The notes below the pieces were generated by a model, which was not told where the DNA came from, did no database searches, and saw only the letters and a program-made list of their open reading frames with translations. Source: Granulicella paludicola (GTDB taxonomy: Bacteria > Acidobacteriota > Terriglobia > Terriglobales > Acidobacteriaceae). Taken from it: a stretch of DNA of 64,000 nucleotides. The position numbers and the translations under genes are program-made. The DNA is taken from positions 186,001 to 250,000 of the forward strand of contig NZ_JAGSYC010000021.1 in the NCBI RefSeq assembly GCF_025685545.1, read 5' to 3'. Position 1 is the stretch's first letter. The number at the start of each line of letters is the position of its first letter. Positions 34,054-42,866 of this stretch are shown one piece after another.

Positions 34054-34890
34054 TTAGCTCTCGACCGACTCGGGCTGGACCTCAGCCGCTGCTCCCGGTT
34101 CGCCAGCCGGAGCGGCGCCCTTGACGCGGACCACGGTGATCTTGTCGAAGCCTTCTTTGAAGGTCGGTGGACGCAGGCGTTCGGACATCTTGTGCATCAC
34201 TTCGTCCGTCACCTGGCGATCACGCTTCGAATTGCGCTCCAGGCATACGGCAAGAGGAACGTCGAAGAATACCGCCTGCACCTCATAGCCAAAGCTCTTC
34301 GCCATCTTGATCCACTGACGGCGCTCGTGCGGGCTGAGGTTGGTGGCATCGACATAGTTCCAGGGCATCTTCGCGATCAGGCGTGCGCGCAGCAGACTGC
34401 GCAGCGTGCTGAAGACGAGACCCTGGTAACGCTGCTCTGTGATGTCATCGAAAAGGATGTTGCGCAGCATATCGCTCGAAAGCGGCTGCACGCCACGGCG
34501 TTTATACCAGGTCGTCTTACCGGAGCCCGGCAGACCGATGGTGAGCACCACGTAGCCACGCGGAGACCGAGCGGGGACGGCCTGTGGCTCCGCTGGCGGG
34601 GTCGCCAACGACTCAGGCTGTGTCTCATGCACAATCTGCAGTGTTGGGGCTGGCTGTTCCGCTTGAAGAGCCTCGGTTGCCACTGCCGCCTCTACCGGTG
34701 CCACGTCAACCTCGGGAGCCTCGGCTACCGGTTCGGCGTGTGCAACAGGCAGTGGCTCAGGATACGAAGGCCTAAGGGGTGCCGGCTGGTTTGCAGGAAT
34801 CTCCTGCCCAATCTTGCCCGTGGACTCCGAATCATTCGGTCCACGCTTGGAGCGTCTTCTCATGAGTGTGTCGCGCAACCAATCGCGCAT
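34054..34890 (-). CDS. P-loop kinase of the zeta-toxin/polynucleotide-kinase type with a disordered N-terminus
   Basis: 278 residues from ATG 34890. Residues 1-18 are strongly basic (RDWLRDTLMRRRSKRG); 20-108 are Pro/Ala/Glu/Val-rich and probably disordered; the kinase domain begins at VVLTIGLPGSGKTTWY (Walker A 119-126). It goes on through LSSDMLRNILFDD, NYVDATNLSPHERRQWI and VFFDVPLAVCLERNSKRDRQV, as in AAA_33 kinases such as polynucleotide kinase 5' domains. The DATN/LSPHERR block resembles the lid region of RNA- or DNA-end kinases. The substrate is unknown. It lies 21 bp upstream of the betaine importer genes. Confidence 0.78.
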   Translation of the reverse strand: MRDWLRDTLMRRRSKRGPNDSESTGKIGQEIPANQPAPLRPSYPEPLPVAHAEPVAEAPEVDVAPVEAAVATEALQAEQPAPTLQIVHETQPESLATPPAEPQAVPARSPRGYVVLTIGLPGSGKTTWYKRRGVQPLSSDMLRNILFDDITEQRYQGLVFSTLRSLLRARLIAKMPWNYVDATNLSPHERRQWIKMAKSFGYEVQAVFFDVPLAVCLERNSKRDRQVTDEVMHKMSERLRPPTFKEGFDKITVVRVKGAAPAGEPGAAAEVQPESVES

Positions 34891-35013
34891 ATGTCTGCTT
34901 TGTAACACACCTGCCCCTGTGCAGCAAAAGTTGTGCATACAAGGCACCCCTATTTGCTCGCTCGCCTGTCACGCTTTGGTATCCTTAAAGTGATTAAGGA
35001 GAACCACAAGAAC

Positions 35014-36018
35014 ATGGCAGTTAAGGTAGGCATCAACGGCTTCGGCCGCATCGGTCGTAACGTCTTCCGTACCGCTCTCGGCAACCCCGACATCGAATTC
35101 GTAGCGGTCAACGACCTCACCACTCCGGCCACACTGGCCCACCTGCTCAAGTACGACTCCATCCTCGGCAACCTGAAGAACGAAATCTCAGCGACGGAGG
35201 ACTCCATCATCGTCGACGGTAAGGCCATCAAGGTGTTCGCGCAGCGCGACCCTGCACAGCTCGACTGGGCCTCTGTCGGCGCAGAGATCGTCGTCGAGTC
35301 GACTGGCTTCTTCACCGACGCGGAGAAGGCCAAGGCCCACCTCGGCACGACCGTAAAGAAGGTCATCATCTCGGCCCCGGCCACAAACGAAGACATCACC
35401 GTCGTGCTCGGCGTGAACGACGACAAGTATGACGCTGCGAAGCACAATGTCATCTCGAACGCTAGCTGCACGACGAACTGCCTCGCTCCCGTCGTCAAGG
35501 TGCTGAACGACACCTTCGGCATTGAGAGCGGCATCATGACCACGATTCATAGCTACACCAACGATCAGGTCATCCTCGACACCCCGCATAAGGACCTGCG
35601 CCGCGCTCGTGCTGCGGCTCTCAGCATGATCCCGAGCTCCACCGGAGCCGCCAAGGCCCTGAAGCTCGTCATCCCGGCCATGGACGGCAAGCTGGACGGC
35701 TTCGCCATCCGCGTCCCGACACCCAACGTCTCGGTCGTCGACCTCACCTTCACCTCGGCCAAGCCCATCGACGTGAAGAGCATCAACTCCGCACTCAAGA
35801 CCGCCAGCGAAGGCCCTCTGAAGGGCATCCTCGGCTTCACCGATGAAGAACTGGTCTCGACCGACTTCCGCGGCAACCCGCTCTCCTCCATCGTCGACAG
35901 TAAGCTGACGAAGGTCGTCGGCAACACCGGCAAAGTCATCAGCTGGTACGACAACGAGTGGGGTTACTCCAGCCGTGTCAAGGACCTTATCCTCTTCCTC
36001 GTGAAGAAGGGTTTGTAA
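35014..36018 (+). CDS. gapA: Type I glyceraldehyde-3-phosphate dehydrogenase
   Basis: 334 residues from ATG 35014 with AAGGAG about 11 nt upstream; an in-frame ATG at 34933 is rejected. VGINGFGRIGRN is the NAD-binding loop, Asp34 in VNDLT favours NAD over NADP, SNASCTTNCLAP carries catalytic Cys152, and TIHSYTND the catalytic His. A TATCCT -10 box at 34980-34985 gives a leader of about 22 nt. It lies alone, not in the gap-pgk-tpi arrangement; pgk-tpiA are 11 kb away. Confidence 0.97.
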   Translation: MAVKVGINGFGRIGRNVFRTALGNPDIEFVAVNDLTTPATLAHLLKYDSILGNLKNEISATEDSIIVDGKAIKVFAQRDPAQLDWASVGAEIVVESTGFFTDAEKAKAHLGTTVKKVIISAPATNEDITVVLGVNDDKYDAAKHNVISNASCTTNCLAPVVKVLNDTFGIESGIMTTIHSYTNDQVILDTPHKDLRRARAAALSMIPSSTGAAKALKLVIPAMDGKLDGFAIRVPTPNVSVVDLTFTSAKPIDVKSINSALKTASEGPLKGILGFTDEELVSTDFRGNPLSSIVDSKLTKVVGNTGKVISWYDNEWGYSSRVKDLILFLVKKGL

Positions 36019-36040
36019 GACCGTAATTTACGATTTGCCC

Positions 36041-36086
36041 ACAGCGCAGCGAAGGATTCTGCTTTTCAGGATTCAAGCTGCGCTGT
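36041..36086 (+). terminator. Hairpin after gapA built from a dispersed repeat
   Basis: ACAGCGCAGC pairs with GCTGCGCTGT (10 bp) around a loop that itself contains ATTC...GGATT pairing and an AGCGAAGGATTCTGCTTTT block akin to the repeats at 22823 and 32601. It probably ends the gapA transcript. Confidence 0.55.
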
Positions 36087-36102
36087 AGTGTTTCTGCATG
36101 AA

Positions 36103-36129
36103 CCGAACACGGATTGCTCTCTTGTTCGG
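36103..36129. promoter_or_regulatory. Inverted repeat upstream of the PNPOx-like gene
   Basis: CCGAACA (36103-36109) and TGTTCGG (36123-36129) form a perfect 7-bp-arm inverted repeat with a 13-nt centre, 57 bp before the start codon. It could be a regulator site; no regulator is known. Confidence 0.35.
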
Positions 36130-36185
36130 AAAGCTGGATCACTGCTACGTACCAAGTCGAAACCACCAGGGAGCATCGGACGAAC

Positions 36186-36806
36186 ATGCCTCAGCGCTTT
36201 TATGAACTCGCCTTTACTCCATCAGTCAAAGCCGAACAGGAAAAGCATGGCAGCGAGCGCCAGTACGAGCGCATGCAGCAAAACGACGACTTTCAGAACA
36301 CCCTTGGCCCTGACGAGCAGCACTTCCTCGCGCTACGCGACAGCTTTTATATGGCCTCTGTATCAGAGACTGGTTGGCCCTATATCCAGCATCGTGGTGG
36401 CCCCCCAGGCTTCGTACACGTCCTCAGTCCTTCACTGCTAGGCTTTGCAGACCTGCGAGGAAACAAGCAGTACATCTCGCTCGGCAACCTCCACCATGAC
36501 AACCGTGTTGCCCTCTTCTTCATGGACTACCCGAAACAGACGCGGCTCAAAATCCTTGGTTGCGCCGAAGTTCACGAGAATGAAACCGAATCTCTGCGTC
36601 TCATGGAACAGCTGCGCACCAACGAACCTAACGCAACGATCGAAAGAGCGATTCTGATTCATGTGGAAGGCTTCGACTGGAACTGTCCGCAGCACATAAC
36701 TCCGCGCTACACAGCCGCGGAACTTGAGCCGCACATAGCCCCTCTGCGACAACGCATCGTCGATCTTGAAGCACAGATCGCAGCCTCACAAAAGAAGCTT
36801 GACTGA
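36186..36806 (+). CDS. Pyridoxamine 5'-phosphate oxidase-like flavin-binding protein
   Basis: 206 residues from ATG 36186 (GGGAG about 12 nt upstream). The split-barrel flavin-reductase/PNPOx-like fold is indicated by DSFYMASVSETGWPYIQHRGGPPGFVHV, DLRGNKQYISLGNL, NRVALFFMDYPKQTRLKILG and the late EGFDWNCPQHITPRY, a motif of the 'PNPOx-like, FMN-binding' subfamily. The last 25 residues are helical (LRQRIVDLEAQIAASQKKL). It is not a vitamin B6 enzyme by context. The stop is 1 bp from that of the convergent gene. Confidence 0.85.
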   Translation: MPQRFYELAFTPSVKAEQEKHGSERQYERMQQNDDFQNTLGPDEQHFLALRDSFYMASVSETGWPYIQHRGGPPGFVHVLSPSLLGFADLRGNKQYISLGNLHHDNRVALFFMDYPKQTRLKILGCAEVHENETESLRLMEQLRTNEPNATIERAILIHVEGFDWNCPQHITPRYTAAELEPHIAPLRQRIVDLEAQIAASQKKLD

Positions 36807-36807
36807 G

Positions 36808-37770
36808 CTACATTGCTCCAGCCTCTACCAGACGCTTCTTCATGCCAGCCCAACTGGTTCGAGTCGAGCTTTCGGGGCTATTGCCATCCTTCCAATGCGT
36901 CTCCAGGTTCACCGCGTCGGAGTAGCCGATGCCCTCCAGCGCCTTGAACTGAGCCGCCCAATCAATGTAGCCAATGTCCACCGGCGACCAGACCGTCTTC
37001 CCTGCCGCATCCTTCACGGCGTTCTTGACGTGGCAGTGATGAATGCGATCCTTCGGCAGCACGTCCCAGCCACCCGGAAACGCATCCAGTTCTCCGCGCA
37101 TCACCGCGTTACCTGGATCCCAGTTCAGAGCGAGGTACTTTGACTTTACGCCGGCCAGCGTAGCGGCAGCCTCTCTGCCGGTCGCAGTGTTGCACGCAAA
37201 CTCATTTTCGAGCACCAGCATGACACCCTGCTTGCCGGACTTCTCCGCGGAGTCGTACAGCTTTGCGTTGATGGCAGCTCGGTAGGGTTTCACGTCGTCG
37301 ATGCGCCAGAAGTCGAAGCAGCGCACCTTGTTCGTCTTGAAGCGCTTTGCCAGCTCAATCGACTTATCCAACACCTCATCCTGCTGCTTGTAGTTCGCCT
37401 CGTCGGCTCCGTGCAGGTCTTCCTTCGACGCATACTGCGAGTGTGGCGCGCCGGGGAAGTTCACCTTGAAGAGCGGACTGCCAATGTCAGTAACGGTCAA
37501 TTTGTACTTTGCGAGAACCTGCTCGGCCTTTGCCAGATCGTCCTCGCTCGACTGCTGGAGGTTCTTGCCATAGATCTCGCGCAGTTCCACGTAGTGCAGG
37601 CCGAAGTCGTTCGCGATGACCGAGCAGGCATGATCGAAGTCCTGGGAGATCTCATCCGAGATCACACCGATCTTGAACTTCGCGCCCGCTGCTAAAGCGC
37701 GTAACGGAAACGCCGCTGCTATGGTAGCGGCACCAAGCCCACCTACAAATCCACGCCGAGAGATACGCAT
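36808..37770 (-). CDS. Tat-exported sugar-phosphate isomerase/epimerase-like protein
   Basis: 320 residues from ATG 37770, preceded by AGGAACC; a start six codons earlier lacks this spacing. RISRRGFVGGLGAATIAAAF is a clear twin-arginine signal. The barrel has FGLHYVELREIYG, MLVLENEFACNT, ALNWDPGNAV, HCHVKNAV and DAVNLETHW, metal-site segments of the AP-endonuclease-2-like family. It resembles the 17053-17922 protein in fold and export but is not closely similar in sequence. Probably degrades or epimerises a sugar outside the cytoplasm; substrate unknown. Confidence 0.86.
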   Translation of the reverse strand: MRISRRGFVGGLGAATIAAAFPLRALAAGAKFKIGVISDEISQDFDHACSVIANDFGLHYVELREIYGKNLQQSSEDDLAKAEQVLAKYKLTVTDIGSPLFKVNFPGAPHSQYASKEDLHGADEANYKQQDEVLDKSIELAKRFKTNKVRCFDFWRIDDVKPYRAAINAKLYDSAEKSGKQGVMLVLENEFACNTATGREAAATLAGVKSKYLALNWDPGNAVMRGELDAFPGGWDVLPKDRIHHCHVKNAVKDAAGKTVWSPVDIGYIDWAAQFKALEGIGYSDAVNLETHWKDGNSPESSTRTSWAGMKKRLVEAGAM

Positions 37771-37878
37771 TTTGGTTCCTGCTTTCACGGGTAAATCTAT
37801 CGTCCTGATTGTACGGCTCGCGCGCTTGTGCAGATGCGAGCCCTGATAGTCACAAATAAATATTCGCTAACAGCAAAT

Positions 37879-37916
37879 GGCAGAGCCTCGCACCATCCCG
37901 GACGCGAGGCTCTGCC
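37879..37916 (-). terminator. Intrinsic terminator of the receptor gene
   Basis: GGCAGAGCCTCGC pairs with GCGAGGCTCTGCC (13 bp, perfect) around a 12-nt loop. Read on the minus strand it lies 21 bp past the receptor stop and is followed by an A/T-rich tail. Confidence 0.75.
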
Positions 37917-37936
37917 GTTTGAAGTCAGGTCCGATC

Positions 37937-40900
37937 CTAGAAGCTGATCTTCACTGCTGCTTGCAGGACACGCGGACCACCAACTCCGTTCACGTTCCCC
38001 GAGCCTGAACCCAGAGTCGACGTGATTTTACCGAAATTGCTAGAAGTGACGCTTGAGGTCGGGTTAGCGAACTCCGGCGTGTTCGTCATGTTGAACGCAT
38101 CCAGACGCGCTTCAACCGCCCAATCGTGATGGATCGGGAAAGATTTGAAGAGCGACACGTTATCGGAGAAGTAGCCTGGTCCACGAAACTGATTTCGGCC
38201 CGTGGTTCCCAGAGGGCAGGCTGCCTTTGTGACTGCGTTATAGGCGCAGGTAGGTGCAGCAGAGAACGATGCAGGATTGAACCACGTGGGCGAACCCGTC
38301 TGGGCCGTCCGAGTGACGCCATGAGTCACCTGGTACGGACCGGTCTGGTTTGCTGTCTGCGTTACACCCGGAGTCGGGCTCGTACCCGTAATCGAGAACG
38401 GCAGGCCAGAGACACCCTGAATCACCGCAGACACCTTCCATCCGCCCAAAGCATAGTTGCCGATGCCCGAGCTGAAGTACTTATGATTCTTGCCCGCAGG
38501 GAGTTCATAGGTGACAGTAGCAGACAGGTTGTTGGTGCGGTCGAAGTCCAGCAGTGAGTAGTTCTGATGCGGATTCGGAGCTGAGAAGCCATAGAACAAG
38601 CCACCAGTCTGTCCTCCGGTGACATAGCCCTGCGCCTTACCAAACGTATATGCCATCGTGTATCCGAGGCTATTGTGGAAGCGACGCACTAACTGTACTT
38701 GCAGCGATTGATAGTTTGTAGAGCTGCCGTAGAAATACTGCGTTACGCCAGCCGTCTTACCGAAGGTTGTAGTCACACCGTCCGCTGCATGGTTGAGTGG
38801 GTCGTACGTTCCGCTTTCACCGTAGACGCTTGGGATGTTGATGTTCTGTTCGATGCTGATGCGAGTGCCATGATTCGCCACGTACGCCAATTGCAGCGAG
38901 TTGTCATGTGGCAGAGCCTGCTGCACTACAACATTCCACGAATGGACTGTCGGGTTCTTGAAGTTCAGTGGGACGTAAAGATTGCTGAGCGCAAGCAGCT
39001 GGCTGCCCGCTGCTTCAAACAGAGTTCCGTTCGAACCGAACGTTGCAGTAGGCGTGGCGGGGATACCTGTGACGAAGTTAACCACGCCACCGGCGGGATT
39101 CAGCGCGGGGCCATAGGTCGGTCCGTTGTTATAGCCCGTGCTGGTTTTGATGGGATAGTTGTACGCATAGGTGTTGTCGACGAAAGGCACATAGCTGATG
39201 CCATACCCGGCGCGAACAACCAGGTCCTGGTTGACGCGATAGGCAAGTCCAGTGCGCGGAGCAAACAAATCATAGTTGGTCTTCATGCCGAGGTTAGAAG
39301 GATTGCCGTCAACGCCTGCCTCGACAAGATTGTTGGTGCTCGGGTTGTAGTTGACGAAGCCGCCCGGCTTACGAGGCGTCGCTGGAGGATACAGCTCCCA
39401 ACGAACACCGTAGTCGAGCGTCAGCTTTGGAGTCGCTTGCCATTTGTCGGACGCAAAGAAGAATAGCCACGTCTGGCGATACGCCGGGAAGGTGCTGTTC
39501 GTGTCTTGACCGACCTGGTAAGGCACGTCGAACAGAACACTGGCAAAGTCGTTCGCCTGACCTTTGCTGGTCGCTGAAGGTGATGACGTCTGATTCTCCT
39601 GGAAATAGAACGTGCCTGCAGCTGCGTTGTTGTTGCCCTGCAATAAGTCATCGCGGATGCGGCGAACATCGACGCCCGCCTTGATCTGATGGTTGCCGAG
39701 CAGCTTGGTCCAGTTGTTCGCGACGTCGATGTTCGATTCTGCGCGGACCCACGGCAACGAAGGAGAGTATCCGATGAGTGGATTGCCCGAACCCTCGCCA
39801 TTGCCTACAAAATTGAAAACCTGCCAGGCGATCTGACCGCTGGTGGTCGCCGTGTTGTTTGTCCCGTTGGGACCGTTACCGGGGATACCGAGTGTGCGCG
39901 CATCGTTCACGCCGTAGTCTGTCTGGGTTGCGACGTTGCGCAGGTGAGCGACACCGGCGCGGAACTCAGTGAACAGCTTCGGAGAGAACGTGTGCTCATA
40001 GTTCACGCCCGTGCTGTATGCGTTCGCAATGCCGCTTGCTTCAAAGCCGCCGCCCGACGGGCCTCCCAAAAAGGAGCCGAAGGTCGGGGCCTGAAGGATG
40101 TTGATGTGCTGATGACTGAAGCGACCACTCAGATGGTCTTTAGAGCTGATGTTGTAATCGCTCTTGATGTCATAGCTCCAGATGTCCTTATGAAACGGCA
40201 GGTTCGCCGAAAAGTTATTGCTGGTCGTGCCGTTGATGTACGTCTGGTAGTTCTGATTTGTCGCAGGGTTTCGTGCAAGAGCGTCAATCTGCTGAAATAC
40301 CTTCAGCGAGATTGGGCTGAGGCCTGCGTTGCTGAGCGGAATGACGTTCCCTGCAAATGCTGTGCGTCCCGCGCCACAGTTCGCGGGGGTCGCCGCACCC
40401 GGGAGACAGTCAGCTGTGTCGCCAGTATTCGGGTCATAGACCTGACCAGGATATCCCGCGAGGCTCAAGCTGTTGCCGACCACGTTATAAAACGGAATAT
40501 TCGTCAGCGTATTCGCTTCTTCGTGATCCGAAACCCGCAGTACATCGCCAAAGATAAACAGCTTGTCCTTGAGGATCGGACCACCAGCCGAAGCGCCGGA
40601 GTAGTTGTAAACGAGACGCCCATTGCGCGCCGACTGGAAATAGGGCTTCGCATTCACGCCGTTGTTCTGCATGTTCTGGAACACGTTGCCGTGCCACTGA
40701 TTCGTACCCGACTTCAGCGTCACGTTCACAACTGTGCCAATGGCGCGGCCAAACTCCGCCTCGAAGTTGTTTGTAGTGATGTCGACGTTTTGGATAGCAT
40801 TGGCTGGCGGCACCAGGATGATGTGGATGCCCGTGCGCTGATCGTCGTCAATGCCTTCAATCTGATACAGATTTACGTACGTCGATTGGCCGTTTGCGTT

Positions 40901-41503
40901 CGTAGAGATGTCGTTGTTTGCATTGAAAAACTGCGAGTTGTTGAACGTGAGAGGTGCCATACCGGGAACGGTGGTCAACAGCGATTGAAAGCTGTTGCCG
41001 CTCGTCAGCGGCAGGTCGGCAATCTGTTTGGACTCGAGCGTCGTTGATATATCGGCTCGGTCCGTCTGCAGCTGCGGCGGCGCGGTGGTGACGGTCACCG
41101 TGTCAGTCGCCGCTCCCGTTTCCAGCGTCGCATCCACACGAGCCGTCGTGTTCGTCTCCACGACGATATTTTCGCGTACTACTTTCTTGAAGCCTGTCGC
41201 CGTAATTGCTACGTTGTACGTGCCAGACGGCAGATTCGGCTGCGTGAAGTTACCGCTGTCATTGGTTACGGTCTGATAGTTCGTGCTCTGCCCAGTCAGT
41301 GTGACGGTCACCTGCGCGTTCGATACGACAGCGCCCGTCGGATCAGAAACCGTTCCCACCATTGTGCCGCTGACAGCCTGGCCCTGCATCATCCCATGCG
41401 AAAGGCAAAGGGCGAGCAGGAAGAGAAGTGCAGCGCGAAATACGCGCCCCCTGTTGAGTCGTTCGTCACAAGCATACTTCGAGTGTTTTGTTGTCGAATT
41501 CAT
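37937..41503 (-). CDS. Large TonB-dependent-receptor-like outer membrane protein with N-terminal carboxypeptidase-regulatory domain
   Basis: 1188 residues. After a signal peptide (ALLFLLALCLSHGMMQGQA) there is a CarboxypepD_reg domain (about 45-125: GTMVGTVSDPTGAVVSNAQV, LPSGTYNVAITATGF), a plug-like region (about 140-280: IADLPLTSGNSFQSLL, YQIEGIDDDQRTGIH, NFEAEFGRAIGTVVNVTLKSG) and a long beta-barrel ending AAVKISF with a C-terminal aromatic. This 'Oar-like' layout is greatly expanded in Acidobacteria and is thought to import complex carbohydrates or peptides. No TonB box is certain. No enzyme or SusD-type gene is adjacent, so the substrate cannot be guessed. Confidence 0.93.
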   Translation of the reverse strand: MNSTTKHSKYACDERLNRGRVFRAALLFLLALCLSHGMMQGQAVSGTMVGTVSDPTGAVVSNAQVTVTLTGQSTNYQTVTNDSGNFTQPNLPSGTYNVAITATGFKKVVRENIVVETNTTARVDATLETGAATDTVTVTTAPPQLQTDRADISTTLESKQIADLPLTSGNSFQSLLTTVPGMAPLTFNNSQFFNANNDISTNANGQSTYVNLYQIEGIDDDQRTGIHIILVPPANAIQNVDITTNNFEAEFGRAIGTVVNVTLKSGTNQWHGNVFQNMQNNGVNAKPYFQSARNGRLVYNYSGASAGGPILKDKLFIFGDVLRVSDHEEANTLTNIPFYNVVGNSLSLAGYPGQVYDPNTGDTADCLPGAATPANCGAGRTAFAGNVIPLSNAGLSPISLKVFQQIDALARNPATNQNYQTYINGTTSNNFSANLPFHKDIWSYDIKSDYNISSKDHLSGRFSHQHINILQAPTFGSFLGGPSGGGFEASGIANAYSTGVNYEHTFSPKLFTEFRAGVAHLRNVATQTDYGVNDARTLGIPGNGPNGTNNTATTSGQIAWQVFNFVGNGEGSGNPLIGYSPSLPWVRAESNIDVANNWTKLLGNHQIKAGVDVRRIRDDLLQGNNNAAAGTFYFQENQTSSPSATSKGQANDFASVLFDVPYQVGQDTNSTFPAYRQTWLFFFASDKWQATPKLTLDYGVRWELYPPATPRKPGGFVNYNPSTNNLVEAGVDGNPSNLGMKTNYDLFAPRTGLAYRVNQDLVVRAGYGISYVPFVDNTYAYNYPIKTSTGYNNGPTYGPALNPAGGVVNFVTGIPATPTATFGSNGTLFEAAGSQLLALSNLYVPLNFKNPTVHSWNVVVQQALPHDNSLQLAYVANHGTRISIEQNINIPSVYGESGTYDPLNHAADGVTTTFGKTAGVTQYFYGSSTNYQSLQVQLVRRFHNSLGYTMAYTFGKAQGYVTGGQTGGLFYGFSAPNPHQNYSLLDFDRTNNLSATVTYELPAGKNHKYFSSGIGNYALGGWKVSAVIQGVSGLPFSITGTSPTPGVTQTANQTGPYQVTHGVTRTAQTGSPTWFNPASFSAAPTCAYNAVTKAACPLGTTGRNQFRGPGYFSDNVSLFKSFPIHHDWAVEARLDAFNMTNTPEFANPTSSVTSSNFGKITSTLGSGSGNVNGVGGPRVLQAAVKISF

Positions 41504-41706
41504 GTCCAGTCTCCAGCCTTTCCTTGGCGTCGAGCGATGAAGTCCCGCTGCTCGATCGTCGCTGCCCCCACCTTCGTCTAGCGGATCGCAGTCGTTTGCA
41601 CGGACTACGAATTATTCCGGGTCGATCCAGGCTCCAAACGGATGGATTGCCCCCTCATAGCGTTCAATTTCACTACGCAGGGGGCGCCCTATCTCGAAGC
41701 CGCACG

Positions 41707-41736
41707 ACAATAATTGCTGGACACAACAAACGTCAA
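41707..41736 (-). promoter_or_regulatory. Candidate promoter for the receptor gene
   Basis: On the minus strand TTGACG (41736-41731), 18-bp spacer, TATTGT (41712-41707). The predicted start leaves a leader of about 190 nt before the ATG at 41503. Confidence 0.5.
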
Positions 41737-41759
41737 GTGCAATGTTCTCTAAACGCGGA

Positions 41760-41789
41760 GCGGGCCCTCTGCCATCGCAGAGAGCCCGC
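41760..41789 (-). terminator. Hairpin after the DUF6629 gene
   Basis: GCGGGC(C)CTCTGC pairs with GCAGAG(A)GCCCGC around CATC with one mismatch, 20 bp past the stop of the minus-strand gene. Confidence 0.65.
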
Positions 41790-41809
41790 CAACCCGATCG
41801 CAGAGCGAC

Positions 41810-42469
41810 CTACGCTTGTAAATATGGGTAAGGCCGCATCGATTCGCTCTTCCAGAAGTACGCCAGAATGATTACGCTGGCCACGGCCGCATACGCGCAC
41901 CACACCGAGGTGAACGCATACCGGCGCACGGCCATCGTGATCAGCAAAATCACCATGTTTGCGACACCAAACCACACCATGGCATTCACCTTCGAGAAGA
42001 ACAGAGACCCGCACACGGCAGTTACATACAGCACCGCAATCCACGTGTGATTCGTGCCCTGGTTCACATACACGATGCTGTTATGCTCTACCGAAATCTG
42101 CAATGGATACGCTGTCAGTCCCCACAGCATGAACAGCGTCAGCAACCCGCCAAGCACGACGAAGGGCATCATCGATCTTCGGCGCGCGCGCGTCTGCTCA
42201 AACAGCATTACGCTGAGGGGGATGAGGAAAGGCATCAGTCCCTGTGCGTACAAGACGAATGCCGCGCCCATATTGTGCACCATCTGTGCGGACAGATAGC
42301 CGTCAAGCCCCAGCCAGACGAAACCCTCCATGAACTGATGCAGCGCAAACAGAGTGGGCAACGACGCAAACAGGAGTTCACGCCAGTGCTTCACCTTCGT
42401 CAGTGTCATCACACCAACCGTCCCAAGCACACCGCTGCCCACAAAGTTCGCCGTCGCTGAAAAACACAT
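41810..42469 (-). CDS. DUF6629 family integral membrane protein
   Basis: 219 residues. The opening MCFSATANFVGSGVLGTVGV is the hallmark of the DUF6629 family, followed by about seven hydrophobic helices and conserved HQFMEGFVWLGL and YAQGLMPFLIPLSVML segments. The function is unknown. It lies 55 bp downstream of the ECF-sigma unit on the same strand, but the gap makes co-transcription uncertain. Confidence 0.82.
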   Translation of the reverse strand: MCFSATANFVGSGVLGTVGVMTLTKVKHWRELLFASLPTLFALHQFMEGFVWLGLDGYLSAQMVHNMGAAFVLYAQGLMPFLIPLSVMLFEQTRARRRSMMPFVVLGGLLTLFMLWGLTAYPLQISVEHNSIVYVNQGTNHTWIAVLYVTAVCGSLFFSKVNAMVWFGVANMVILLITMAVRRYAFTSVWCAYAAVASVIILAYFWKSESMRPYPYLQA

Positions 42470-42524
42470 ACCTGATGAGCCTCTACCTGCTGTGTTCCAG
42501 ATGATACAGGGGCGGACCCCAGAA

Positions 42525-42866
42525 CTACTCTCGCTCGAGGGTCAGATACACCACGACCCCGGCGAGCACCACCACCATTCCCAAACCCACTAAGCCAGCA
42601 GTCGACAACAGCGGCTTTAGCAGCCCTCCCCATCCCGATATGGCGACGACCGCCGCCACGCAGAGTACAAGAGCGGCGGTAAACTCCTGTACGCCACGCA
42701 CCGGCGCACTGACCTTTTCCAGCGCCGCCTGCCGCTTTCGAAGCTGAGCCCGCCACCAAACCAGTTCCGCTGGCTCCAATCGTGCCTGTGGCATTGCCGC
42801 AGATTTCGCCGACTGCATCGCCTCACGCAGAATCTGGTTTTCCTCGTCTTTGCGCATCAAGCTCAT
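42525..42866 (-). CDS. Small two-helix membrane protein in the sigma-factor operon
   Basis: 113 residues. A charged cytosolic N-terminus (RKDEENQILREAMQSAKSA, ELVWWRAQLRKRQAALEKV) precedes two membrane helices (about 65-82 and 90-110) and a four-residue tail. Its ATG overlaps the sigma factor stop as ATGA, so the two are coupled. Position and topology suit a membrane anti-sigma factor, but no zinc-type HxxxCxxC anti-sigma motif is present, so the role is inferred only. Confidence 0.65.
   Translation of the reverse strand: MSLMRKDEENQILREAMQSAKSAAMPQARLEPAELVWWRAQLRKRQAALEKVSAPVRGVQEFTAALVLCVAAVVAISGWGGLLKPLLSTAGLVGLGMVVVLAGVVVYLTLERE

Larger units (their letters stand above)
41504..41809. 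other. 306-bp gap upstream of the receptor gene
   Basis: Holds the candidate receptor promoter (41707-41736, minus strand), a leader of about 190 nt without an evident coding sequence, and the hairpin at 41760-41789. No other feature is seen. Confidence 0.5.

Noticed and set aside
39689..41047. 452-codon open frame on the plus strand
   Set aside because: Antisense to the receptor gene, which has signal peptide, regulatory domain and barrel ending.
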